DNA of 64,000 nt, taken from contig NZ_JAGGOY010000062.1 in assembly GCF_018614095.1 (NCBI RefSeq), positions 34,864-98,863 on the forward strand, given 5' to 3'. Each line of letters opens with the position of its first letter. Within the stretch, counting starts at the first letter, position 1. The notes beneath the pieces were generated by a model that saw nothing but the letters and a program-made list of their open reading frames with translations, had not been told where the DNA came from and searched no databases. A program made the translations under genes and the position numbers. This document shows, one piece after another, positions 16,529-24,336 of the stretch. The stretch comes from Streptomyces sp. ISL-87 (lineage in GTDB: Bacteria; Actinomycetota; Actinomycetes; Streptomycetales; Streptomycetaceae).

Positions 16529-16963
16529 CGTGAACCCTTGAACGGGGGCTCCGGCCGATCTGGGGCACCCCTCAGCGGTAGCCGGGGGCTGGATCGGGTG
16601 CGATCAGGCCTGGCCGGGTGCCCGGAAGACGGTGGGGATGTACCGGAGTTCGCTGCGCACGGCGGCGATCACTACGACGGTCACCAACCCACCTTCCTTC
16701 TCGCTCAGTCACCTTCACGGTGATTCGGGACACGCTTGACGGGGCTCGTACACCCCGGAGTTCACCGTAACATCCAGGCGGTTTGTTGTCCCTTGCCGTG
16801 ATCGTCAATGATGATCGCGGCAAGGTCAGGGCTTGGGAATATTCGGCTTATCGGGGCGTAAACGGGTGGTGAACCCCGGCTTCCATTCATCCGATAGCCT
16901 CTGCCGACGTGCTGCCGCCCCACCAGGCGCCCGTTCCGCGTTCATTGCAAGGAGTGAGTTCGT
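16529..16963. other. Divergent intergenic region upstream of the phospho-glycan operon
   Basis: About 435 bases between the methyltransferase and the first CDP-alcohol gene. It contains a lower-GC stretch around 16780-16900 that is the most likely promoter zone for the rightward operon, a near-perfect hairpin (16791-16825) and an AAGGAG ribosome site at 16949-16954. I could not identify convincing paired -35/-10 boxes, and no additional gene is apparent. Confidence 0.5.
16791..16825. promoter_or_regulatory. 13-base inverted repeat upstream of the operon
   Basis: Arms CCTTGCCGTGATC and GATCGCGGCAAGG pair over 13 bases with one G-T type mismatch around a 9-base loop. No T-tract follows and the element lies about 140 bases before the first codon, so it may be an operator or a leader hairpin rather than a terminator. 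Confidence 0.45.
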
Positions 16964-18757
16964 CTGCCGACCGTCATCCTCACCGGCCTGCCGGTCCCCG
17001 GATCACCGCTCGCGGACGGGCTGCGCTCGCTCGGCTTCGACGTCCGCTCCGCCGTCGGGCCTGAAGACATCGCCGCCGCACTGGCCGGCGTACCCGCCGA
17101 CCAGCGGGTCGCCGTCGTGGACAGCGCCTTCGTCGGACATGTGCACGCGCTGCGCCTCGCTCTGACCGACCCGCGCTTCGACGCCTGCGCCGTGACCGGC
17201 GCCTTCGCCGTCCAGCCGGGGGCCCGCGCGGCCCTCGACCGGGCCGCGGCCCTCCCGGCCGTGCTCTCCGGCGACGGCTCCGCCCCCTACGCCGACCGGC
17301 TCGCCGCCGCCGTCGAGGCCGCCGGGACAGCCGTCCAGCGCCCCGAGCTCGGCTCGCTGGTCGCCGCCGTGCCCGCCACCACCGCGGAGCGCGACGCGGC
17401 CGTCGCCGCCGTCGCCGCCGTGGACGACGAGGCCGTCCGGCTGCGCACCGCCGTGAAGTCCCGCGACGGCTTCTTCACCACCTTCTTCATCAGCCCGTAC
17501 TCGCGCTACATCGCCCGCTGGTGCGCGCGCCGCGGCCTGACCCCGAACCAGGTCACCACCGCCTCGCTGATCACCGCGCTGATCGCGGCCGGCTGCGCCG
17601 CTACGGGGGAGCGCTGGGGCTACGTCGTGGCCGGCGTGCTGCTGCTCTTCTCCTTCGTCCTGGACTGCACCGACGGGCAGCTCGCCCGCTACTCGCTCCA
17701 GTACTCGACGATGGGCGCCTGGCTCGACGCGACCTTCGACCGCGCGAAGGAGTACTCCTTCTACGCCGGCCTCGCGCTCGGCGCCGCCAGGAACGGCGAC
17801 GACGTCTGGGCCCTCGCGCTCGGCGCCATGATCCTCATGACCTGCCGGCACGTCGTGGACTTCGCCTTCAACGAGGCCAACCACGACGCCACCGCCAATA
17901 CGAGTCCCACCGCCGCGCTCTCCGACAAGCTGGACAGCGTCGGCTGGACGGTCTGGGTCCGGCGGATGATCATCCTGCCGATCGGCGAGCGCTGGGCGAT
18001 GATCGCGGTCCTGACCGCCGTCACCACCCCGCGGATCGTCTTCTACGCCCTCCTCATCGGCTGCGCGTTCGGCGCCCTCTACACCACCGCCGGCCGGGTC
18101 CTGCGCTCGCTGACCCGCAAGGCGAAGCGCACCGACCGCGCCGCCCAGGCCCTCGCGGACCTCGCCGACTCGGGCCCGATCGCCGAGCTCGCGGGCCGTG
18201 TGGTCGGCCGGATGGCCCCGGGAGCGGGCATCGCCGCCGCCGTCATCGGCTCGGTCGCCCTGCTGTGGACGGCCTGGGCGTACGAGTTCGGCGCCCGCCA
18301 GGTGATCATCGCCGCCGCGTTCTACGCCGTACTCGCCGGAGCGGCCGTCGCCCGCCCCCTCAAGGGCGCCCTCGACTGGCTCGTGCCCCCGGTCTTCCGG
18401 GCCGCCGAGTACACGACCGTGCTGATCCTCGCCGCCAAGGCGGACGTCCCCGGGGCCCTTCCCGCGGCATTCGGACTGGTCGCGGCGGTCGCCTACCATC
18501 ACTACGACACGGTGTACCGCATTCGCGGAGGCACCGGCGCGCCCCCGCACTGGCTGGTGCGGACGATCGGCGGCCACGAAGGCCGGGTACTGCTGACCGC
18601 GGTGCTGGCCGCCGTCCTGGCGACGCGCGACACGGACTTCCCCGTCGCACTCACGGCTCTGGCCGTGTTCGTGGCACTCGTGGTGCTCGTGGAGAGCATC
18701 CGCTTCTGGGTCTCCTCCGGAGCACCCGCCGTACATGACGAAGGAGAACCAGCATGA
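16964..18757 (+). CDS. CDP-alcohol phosphatidyltransferase with N-terminal DUF5941 domain
   Basis: About 597 residues. The frame shows homologous sequence (PTVILTGLPVPGSP) right after a TGA at 16955-16957, and only GTT, CGT and CTG codons lie between. AAGGAG at 16949-16954 points to CTG 16964 as the start; the first conventional start would be the GTG at 17117, deleting conserved sequence. Residues 1-200 are the soluble DUF5941 region. The CDP-alcohol phosphotransferase core has all residues of D-x2-DG-x2-AR-x8-G-x3-D-x3-D: D234, D237, G238, A241, R242, G251, D255, D259. Further membrane segments follow (to about residue 580). The enzyme displaces CMP from a CDP-alcohol onto an unknown acceptor. 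The last codons overlap the next gene by 4 bases. Confidence 0.85.
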   Translation: MPTVILTGLPVPGSPLADGLRSLGFDVRSAVGPEDIAAALAGVPADQRVAVVDSAFVGHVHALRLALTDPRFDACAVTGAFAVQPGARAALDRAAALPAVLSGDGSAPYADRLAAAVEAAGTAVQRPELGSLVAAVPATTAERDAAVAAVAAVDDEAVRLRTAVKSRDGFFTTFFISPYSRYIARWCARRGLTPNQVTTASLITALIAAGCAATGERWGYVVAGVLLLFSFVLDCTDGQLARYSLQYSTMGAWLDATFDRAKEYSFYAGLALGAARNGDDVWALALGAMILMTCRHVVDFAFNEANHDATANTSPTAALSDKLDSVGWTVWVRRMIILPIGERWAMIAVLTAVTTPRIVFYALLIGCAFGALYTTAGRVLRSLTRKAKRTDRAAQALADLADSGPIAELAGRVVGRMAPGAGIAAAVIGSVALLWTAWAYEFGARQVIIAAAFYAVLAGAAVARPLKGALDWLVPPVFRAAEYTTVLILAAKADVPGALPAAFGLVAAVAYHHYDTVYRIRGGTGAPPHWLVRTIGGHEGRVLLTAVLAAVLATRDTDFPVALTALAVFVALVVLVESIRFWVSSGAPAVHDEGEPA

Positions 18758-19506
18758 TCGGCCTTGTACTCGCGGCCGGTGCCGGACGCCGCCTGCGTCC
18801 CTACACCGACACCCTGCCCAAGGCCCTCGTGCCCGTCGGTCCCGAGGGCCAGGAGGACAGCCTCACCGTCCTCGACCTGACCTTGGGCAACTTCGCCGAG
18901 GTCGGCCTCACCGAGGTCGCGATCGTCGTCGGCTACCGCAAGGAAGCCGTGTACGAGCGCCGGGAGGCCCTGGAGGCCAAGTACGGCGTCAAGATCACGC
19001 TGATCGACAACGACAAAGCCGAGGAGTGGAACAACGCCTACTCCCTGTGGTGCGCGCGTGACGTCCTCAAGCAGGGCGTGATCCTCGCCAACGGCGACAC
19101 CGTCCACCCGGTCTCCGTCGAGCAGACCCTGCTCGCCGCCCGCGGCAACGGCCAGAAGATCATCCTCGCGCTGGACACGGTCAAGCACCTGGCCGACGAG
19201 GAGATGAAGGTCGTCACCGCCGACGGCCAGGGTGTCCGGCGGATCACCAAGCTGATGGACCCGGCCACCGCCACCGGCGAGTACATCGGTGTCACCCTCA
19301 TCGAGCCCGACGCCGCCGAGGCGCTGGCCGAGGCGCTGAAGACGACCTTCGAGCGCGACCCCGACCTCTACTACGAGGACGGCTACCAGCAGCTGGTCAA
19401 CGACGGCTTCACGATCGACGTGGCCCCCATCGGCGACGTCAAGTGGGTCGAGATCGACAACCACGACGACCTCGCCAAGGGCCGGACGATCGCATGCCAG
19501 TACTGA
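18754..19506 (+). CDS. Sugar/polyol-phosphate cytidylyltransferase (IPCT/LicC-like)
   Basis: A 250-residue nucleotidyltransferase starting in an ATGA overlap with the preceding gene. The nucleotide-binding motif LAAGAGRRLRPYTDTLPKAL is at residues 5-24, metal-binding ILANGDTV at about 110, and the C-terminal WVEIDNHDDLAKG element is typical of cytidylyltransferases such as LicC and archaeal inositol-1-phosphate cytidylyltransferase, whose NNAYSLWCARD block is also present. It should form an activated CDP-alcohol from CTP and a phosphorylated alcohol. The adjacent glycerol-1-phosphate dehydrogenase-like gene makes glycerol-1-phosphate a good candidate substrate, and the CDP-alcohol transferases on either side likely consumers; this is inference. 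Confidence 0.85.
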   Translation: MIGLVLAAGAGRRLRPYTDTLPKALVPVGPEGQEDSLTVLDLTLGNFAEVGLTEVAIVVGYRKEAVYERREALEAKYGVKITLIDNDKAEEWNNAYSLWCARDVLKQGVILANGDTVHPVSVEQTLLAARGNGQKIILALDTVKHLADEEMKVVTADGQGVRRITKLMDPATATGEYIGVTLIEPDAAEALAEALKTTFERDPDLYYEDGYQQLVNDGFTIDVAPIGDVKWVEIDNHDDLAKGRTIACQY

Positions 19507-20555
19507 CGCGGCTCATCCCCTCGCCGGTCGTCGTCGACATCAGTCGCGGCGCCATGGACGACCTGGCCGGCCTCCTGGCCGACCAGCGGATCTCCGCGTC
19601 CGGCAAGCTGGCGATCGCGATCAGCGGCGGCTCCGGCGTGGCGCTGCGCGCCAGGCTGGAGCCCGTGCTGCCGCACGCCGACTGGTACCCGGTCGTCGAC
19701 GGCACCATCGACTCCGCGGTCAAGCTGGCCGACGACATAAAGGGCCGCCGCTACGACGCAGTCGTGGGCCTGGGCGGCGGCAAGATCATCGACGTGGCGA
19801 AGTACGCCGCGGCGCGGGTCGGCCTGCCCATGGTGGCCGTCGCCACCAACCTCTCGCACGACGGCATCTGCTCGCCGGTCGCCACCCTGGACAACGACAA
19901 CGGCCGCGGCTCCTACGGAGTGCCCACGCCGATCGCCCTGGTGATCGACCTCGACGTGGTGCGTGACGCCCCCGTCAGGTTCGTCCGCTCCGGCATCGGC
20001 GACGCCCTGTCCAACATCTCGGCGATCGCCGACTGGGAGCTCTCGCACGAGATCACCGGTGAGCCCGTCGACGGCCTGGCCGCCGCGATGGCCCGTACCG
20101 CCGGAGAGGCCGTACTGCGCCATCCCGGAGGGGTCGGCGACGACGAGTTCCTCACGGTGCTCTCCGAGGCCCTGGTGCTGACCGGCATCGCCATGTCGAT
20201 CAGCGGGGACACCCGCCCCGCCTCCGGCGCCTGCCACGAGATCAGCCACGCCTTCGACCTGCTCTACCCGGGGCGCTCCGCGCTCCACGGCGAGCAGGTC
20301 GGCCTCGGCGCCGCCTTCGCGATGCACCTGCGGGGCGCCAAGGAGCAGTCCGGCCTCTTCGCCGAGGTGCTGCGCGGACACGGACTGCCCGTGCTGCCCG
20401 AGGAGATCGGGTTCAGCGTGGACGAGTTCGTCGCGGCCGTCGAGTACGCCCCCCAGACCCGCCCGGGACGTTTCACGATCCTGGAACACCTCAACCTGTC
20501 CGCCGCCGAGATCAGGGACGCTTACTCCGACTATGCCAAGACCATCCGTAGCTGA
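19494..20555 (+). CDS. sn-Glycerol-1-phosphate dehydrogenase-like iron/zinc alcohol dehydrogenase
   Basis: A 353-residue protein; ATG at 19494 overlaps the cytidylyltransferase end by 13 bases. NAD(P)-binding GGGKIIDVAKYAA is at about residues 93-105, TNLSHDGICSPVATL at about 120, and the metal-ligand region SGACHEISHAFDLL (about 245) is followed by ALHGEQVGLGAAF (about 263). The SHDGI-SP and HGEQ motifs are those of EgsA/AraM glycerol-1-phosphate dehydrogenases, which reduce dihydroxyacetone phosphate to sn-glycerol-1-phosphate, the enantiomer used in archaeal lipids. Bacterial examples are known (B. subtilis AraM) but uncommon in actinobacterial pathways. Placement between a cytidylyltransferase and a CDP-alcohol transferase indicates its product is activated with CTP. 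Confidence 0.8.
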   Translation: MPVLTRLIPSPVVVDISRGAMDDLAGLLADQRISASGKLAIAISGGSGVALRARLEPVLPHADWYPVVDGTIDSAVKLADDIKGRRYDAVVGLGGGKIIDVAKYAAARVGLPMVAVATNLSHDGICSPVATLDNDNGRGSYGVPTPIALVIDLDVVRDAPVRFVRSGIGDALSNISAIADWELSHEITGEPVDGLAAAMARTAGEAVLRHPGGVGDDEFLTVLSEALVLTGIAMSISGDTRPASGACHEISHAFDLLYPGRSALHGEQVGLGAAFAMHLRGAKEQSGLFAEVLRGHGLPVLPEEIGFSVDEFVAAVEYAPQTRPGRFTILEHLNLSAAEIRDAYSDYAKTIRS

Positions 20556-21312
20556 ACTCCGGCCCGTCGTTCACCCGCCGGGCGTCAAGGACCGGCGCAG
20601 CGGCGAGCACTGGGGCGGGCGCCTCTACATGCGCGAGATCTCCCTGCGCATCACCCGCGTCCTGGTGAACACCAAGGTCACGCCGAACCAGCTGACCTAC
20701 GTGATGACCCTCGCGGGCGTCCTGGCCGCCCCGGCCCTGCTGGTGCCGGGCATCTGGGGCGCCGTCCTCGGTGTGGTGATGGTCCAGCTCTACCTGCTGC
20801 TCGACTGCGTCGACGGTGAGGTCGCCCGCTGGAAGAAGCAGTTCTCGCTCTCCGGGGTGTACCTGGACCGGGTCGGCGCCTACCTGTGCGACGCCGCGGT
20901 CCTGGTCGGCTTCGGCCTGCGCGCCGCGGACCTGTGGGGCAGCGGGCGCATCGACTGGCTGTGGGCCTTCCTCGGCACCCTCGCGGCGCTCGGCGCGATC
21001 CTGATCAAGGCCGAGACCGACCTCGTCGGTGTCGCCCGGCACCAGGGCGGGCTGCCGCCGGTCAAGGAGGCGGCGGCCGAGCCGCGCTCGTCCGGCATGG
21101 CGTTCGCCCGCCGGGCCGCCGGCGCGCTGAAGTTCCACCGGCTGATCCTCGGCATCGAGGCGTCGCTGCTCATCCTGCTGCTGGCCGTCCTGGACCAGGT
21201 CCGGGGCGACCTGTTCTACTCCCGGCTCGGTGTCGCCGTGCTGGCGGGCATCGCGCTCCTGCAGACACTGCTGCACCTCGTGTCGGTCCTCGCTTCGAGC
21301 AGGCTGCGGTGA
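20533..21312 (+). CDS. CDP-alcohol phosphatidyltransferase family protein with altered last Asp
   Basis: A 259-residue membrane protein (ATG 20533, 23-base overlap with the dehydrogenase gene). About six hydrophobic segments surround the signature D91-x2-D94-G95-x2-A98-R99, G108, D112; the fourth Asp, expected at 116 and regarded as the catalytic base in this family, is Ala (V-G-A-Y-L-C-D, next Asp at 121). The metal-binding first three Asp residues are kept. It may use another base, transfer a different group, or be a non-catalytic partner of the intact paralogue two genes upstream. The first 30 residues with RSGEHWGGRLYMREISLRI resemble other members of this operon type. Confidence 0.85.
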   Translation: MPRPSVAELRPVVHPPGVKDRRSGEHWGGRLYMREISLRITRVLVNTKVTPNQLTYVMTLAGVLAAPALLVPGIWGAVLGVVMVQLYLLLDCVDGEVARWKKQFSLSGVYLDRVGAYLCDAAVLVGFGLRAADLWGSGRIDWLWAFLGTLAALGAILIKAETDLVGVARHQGGLPPVKEAAAEPRSSGMAFARRAAGALKFHRLILGIEASLLILLLAVLDQVRGDLFYSRLGVAVLAGIALLQTLLHLVSVLASSRLR

Positions 21313-22193
21313 GCACCCCGATGCGGCTGGGCGCCGTGATCATCACCATGGGCAACCGCCCCGACGAGCTCAAGGCGCTCCTCGACTCGGTGGCCCGGCA
21401 GGAAGGCGCCCCCGTCGAGGTGGTCGTCGTAGGCCAGGGTGTGAAGGTCACCGGGCTGCCCGACGGCGTCCGCACGGTCGATCTGCCCGAGAACCTGGGC
21501 ATTCCGGGCGGCCGTAACGTCGGCATCGAGGCCTTCGGCCCCGGCGGCAGCGACGTCGACGCCCTGCTGTTCCTGGACGACGACGGGCTGCTGGAGCGCA
21601 CCGACACCGCCGAGCTGTGCCGGCAGGCCTTCGCCGAGGACCCCGAGCTCGGGATCGTCAGCTTCCGGATCGCCGATCCGGACACGGGCGAGACCCAGCG
21701 CCGGCACGTGCCCCGGCTGCGCGCCGCCGACCCGATGCGCTCCTCCCGCGTGACCACCTTCCTCGGCGGCGCCAACGCCGTCCGCACGAAGGTGTTCGAG
21801 CAGGTCGGAGACCTGCCTGGGGACTTCTTCTACGCCCACGAGGAGACCGATCTGGCCTGGCGGGCGCTCGACGCCGGGTGGCTGATCGACTACCGCGCGG
21901 ACATGGTGCTACTGCACCCGACGACGGCCCCGTCCCGGCACGCGGTGTACCACCGTATGGTGGCCCGCAACCGGGTCTGGCTCGCCCGCCGGAACCTGCC
22001 GGCCCCGCTGGTCCCGGTCTACCTGGGAGTCTGGCTCCTGCTGACGCTCCTGCGCAGACCCTCGGTGCCCGCACTCAAGGCCTGGTTCGGCGGGTTCAAG
22101 GAGGGATGGACCACACCCTGCGGTCCACGGCGCCCCATGAGGTGGCGTACGGTCTGGCGGTTGACCCGGCTCGGCCGACCGCCTGTCATCTGA
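21309..22193 (+). CDS. Family 2 glycosyltransferase
   Basis: A 294-residue enzyme whose GTG start overlaps the previous stop (GTGA). The GT-A fold begins LGAVIITMGNRPDELKALLDSV; the DxD-type metal site is FLDDDG (about residue 83), ENLGIPGGRNVGIE and the catalytic-loop region YAHEETDLAWRALDAGW (about 178-194) resemble rhamnosyl- and galactofuranosyl-type GT2 enzymes. One weak hydrophobic segment near residue 240 (LVPVYLGVWLLLTLL) could attach it to the membrane. It probably adds a sugar to the intermediate made by the CDP-alcohol enzymes before export; the donor is unknown. Confidence 0.9.
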   Translation: MSTPMRLGAVIITMGNRPDELKALLDSVARQEGAPVEVVVVGQGVKVTGLPDGVRTVDLPENLGIPGGRNVGIEAFGPGGSDVDALLFLDDDGLLERTDTAELCRQAFAEDPELGIVSFRIADPDTGETQRRHVPRLRAADPMRSSRVTTFLGGANAVRTKVFEQVGDLPGDFFYAHEETDLAWRALDAGWLIDYRADMVLLHPTTAPSRHAVYHRMVARNRVWLARRNLPAPLVPVYLGVWLLLTLLRRPSVPALKAWFGGFKEGWTTPCGPRRPMRWRTVWRLTRLGRPPVI

Positions 22194-22289
22194 CAAGCTC
22201 GAGTCTGGGAGCATGGGTCCCTCGCGGGTCCCGTGCCCTCAGGCCGGATCCCCCTTCTGCCGCATCTTGAAGACGGAAAGTTTCAACTT

Positions 22290-23219
22290 GTGAGTGACAC
22301 AACCCACGACAGCGCCCTCGCCACGAGCAAGCCGCTGTCCGAAGACGCGGGACTGAGTCCCGCGGAGCTCGCCAGGAAGTACGGCCTTTCTGTCAGCGGC
22401 GCCAGGCCCGGCCTGGGCGCGTACGTGCGGCAGCTCTGGGGCCGGCGCCACTTCATCATGGCTTTCTCGCGGGCCAAGCTGGTCGCGCAGTACAGCCAGG
22501 CGAAGCTCGGGCAGATCTGGCAGGTGGCGACCCCGCTGCTGAACGCCCTGGTGTACTACCTGATCTTCGGGCTCATCCTGAACGCCAGCCGGGGCATGGA
22601 GAAGGATGTCTACATCCCCTTCCTGGTGATCGGCATCTTCGTCTTCACGTTCACGCAGAACTCGCTGATGGCGGGTGTCCGGGCGATCCCCGGCAACCTC
22701 GGCCTGGTGCGCGCCCTGCACTTCCCGCGCGCCTCGCTGCCGATCTCGTTCTCGATGCAGCAGCTCCAGCAGCTGCTGTACTCGATGCTCGTCGTGCTCG
22801 TGGTCGCCGGCGCCTTCGGGAACTACCCGACCTGGTCGTGGCTGCTGCTCATCCCGGCACTGGTGCTGCAGTTCGTCTTCAACACCGGCCTCGCAATGAT
22901 CTTCGCGCGGATGGGTGCCAAGACCCCCGACCTCGCGCAGCTGATGCCCTTCCTCACTCGCACGTGGATGTACGCCTCGGGCGTCATGTTCTCGATCAGC
23001 GAGATGCTCAAGGACAAGCCCCAGTGGATCGCCGACGTGCTCCAGTGGAACCCTGCGGCGATCTTCATGGACCTGGTCCGCTTCGCCCTCATCGCCGACT
23101 ACGGCCGCGAGAACCTGCCGCCGCACGTCTGGGCCTTCGCAGCCGGCTGGGCGCTGCTGATCGGCGTCGGCGGATTCGTGTACTTCTGGAAGGCTGAGGA
23201 GCGTTACGGCCGTGGCTGA
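22290..23219 (+). CDS. Polysaccharide/teichoic-acid-type ABC transporter permease (Wzm/TagG-like)
   Basis: A 309-residue ABC-2 type permease. The GTG at 22290 has GGAAAG about nine bases upstream. After a soluble N-terminus of about 75 residues come six membrane segments (for example LLNALVYYLIFGLILNA and LLYSMLVVLVVAGAF). The amphipathic AKLVAQYSQAKLGQIWQVATP segment before the first helix is the RKDLKxRYxxxxLGxLWxxxxP motif of Wzm/TagG permeases. With the overlapping ATPase it should export a lipid-linked glycan or phosphopolymer to the outer face of the membrane. An upstream gap of about 95 bases after the glycosyltransferase holds no obvious terminator, so it is likely in the same operon. 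Confidence 0.9.
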   Translation: MSDTTHDSALATSKPLSEDAGLSPAELARKYGLSVSGARPGLGAYVRQLWGRRHFIMAFSRAKLVAQYSQAKLGQIWQVATPLLNALVYYLIFGLILNASRGMEKDVYIPFLVIGIFVFTFTQNSLMAGVRAIPGNLGLVRALHFPRASLPISFSMQQLQQLLYSMLVVLVVAGAFGNYPTWSWLLLIPALVLQFVFNTGLAMIFARMGAKTPDLAQLMPFLTRTWMYASGVMFSISEMLKDKPQWIADVLQWNPAAIFMDLVRFALIADYGRENLPPHVWAFAAGWALLIGVGGFVYFWKAEERYGRG

Positions 23220-23994
23220 GATCAACAAGAGCAACGTCCCCACCGTCATCGCCGACGACGTCCACATCGTCTACCGCGTGAACACCGGCACCTCCGGCAA
23301 GGGCAGCGCCACGGCGGCGCTGAGCAAGATACTTCGCCGCGGCAAGGGCGACGCACCGGGTGTCCGCAAGGTCCACGCCGTGCGCGGCGTCAGCTTCACG
23401 GCGTACCGGGGCGAGGCCATCGGCCTCATCGGTTCCAACGGCTCGGGCAAGTCGACCCTGCTGCGCGCCATCGCGGGCCTGCTGCCCTGCGAGTCCGGCA
23501 GGGTCTACACCGACGGCCAGCCCTCGCTGCTGGGTGTCAACGCGGCGCTGATGAACGACCTGACCGGTGAGCGCAACGTGGTCCTCGGCGGCCTCGCGAT
23601 GGGCATGACCCGCGAGCAGATCAGGGAGCGCTACCAGGGCATCGTCGACTTCTCCGGCATCAACGAGAAGGGGGACTTCATCTCCCTGCCGATGCGCACG
23701 TACTCATCGGGCATGGCCGCGCGCCTGCGCTTCTCGATCGCGGCGGCCAAGGACCACGACGTCCTGATGATCGACGAGGCCCTCGCCACCGGCGACCGCA
23801 AGTTCCAGGTCCGCTCCGAGGCCCGCATCCGCGAACTCCGTGAGAAGGCCGGCAGCGTCTTCCTCGTCAGCCACAACAACAAGTCCATCCGCGACACCTG
23901 CGACCGGGTGCTGTGGCTGGAGCGCGGCGAGCTCGTCATGGACGGGCCCACCGAAGAGGTCGTCTCCGCGTACGAGAAGGCCACCAGCGCCTGA
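23212..23994 (+). CDS. Polysaccharide/teichoic-acid-type ABC transporter ATPase (Wzt/TagH-like)
   Basis: A 260-residue ATPase, GTG at 23212, overlapping the permease by 8 bases. Walker A is GLIGSNGSGKSTLLR (about 76-90), the signature region is YSSGMAARLRFSIA (about 163-176) and Walker B MIDEALATGDRKF (about 184), the D-x-A-x-GD form typical of Wzt/TagH exporters rather than importers. There is no C-terminal carbohydrate-binding extension as in O9a-type Wzt. It powers export of the product of the upstream enzymes. A hairpin terminator follows 28 bases after the stop. Confidence 0.9.
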   Translation: MAEINKSNVPTVIADDVHIVYRVNTGTSGKGSATAALSKILRRGKGDAPGVRKVHAVRGVSFTAYRGEAIGLIGSNGSGKSTLLRAIAGLLPCESGRVYTDGQPSLLGVNAALMNDLTGERNVVLGGLAMGMTREQIRERYQGIVDFSGINEKGDFISLPMRTYSSGMAARLRFSIAAAKDHDVLMIDEALATGDRKFQVRSEARIRELREKAGSVFLVSHNNKSIRDTCDRVLWLERGELVMDGPTEEVVSAYEKATSA

Positions 23995-24021
23995 CCGGCC
24001 GGTCCGGACAAGGCCTCCGCA

Positions 24022-24050
24022 GGCCCCTGCCGCTCCCCGCGGCGGGGGCC
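24022..24050 (+). terminator. Intrinsic-type terminator after the export operon
   Basis: Arms GGCCCCTGCCGC and GCGGCGGGGGCC form a 12-base stem with one G-T pair and a short loop, 28 bases after the ABC ATPase stop. No U-tract follows, as is common in Streptomyces. Confidence 0.7.
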
Positions 24051-24336
24051 TCGGCGTGCCGGGGATACAGACCCGCACGACATTCGGTAGTGGAGCGAAT
24101 ACCCGTTGGGCCCGTGCGGCGTTGTACAGCGTAAGCTGGAGCAGTCCTGAATCGCGGCAAGAGGGGACGATTCCCCGCAGGTGAAAAGGCCTGGGACACC
24201 CCGGGGAAAGTCCGGCGGCGTGTCCGAAATAGGATGACTTGGGTCGGCAGTGTAGAACGGGAGATGTGACGGCAATGGCTACGGGAATTCTCCGGCCCCC
24301 AGGCACTGTGGCCGTCCCCGCCCCAGGCGGCGGGCG
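24051..24336. other. Leader/promoter region of the hopanoid operon
   Basis: About 290 bases between the terminator and hpnC with noticeably lower GC than the genes (for example 24075-24095 and 24225-24260). No ORF with family similarity is visible. The ribosome site before the hpnC GTG is weak. The promoter is expected here, but candidate boxes are too degenerate to assign. Confidence 0.45.

Noticed and set aside
20886..22193. Upstream extension of the GT2 open frame to 435 codons
   Set aside because: The extra sequence is antisense-like Arg/Gly/Pro noise within the CDP-alcohol gene; the GTG at 21309 starts the GT-A fold.
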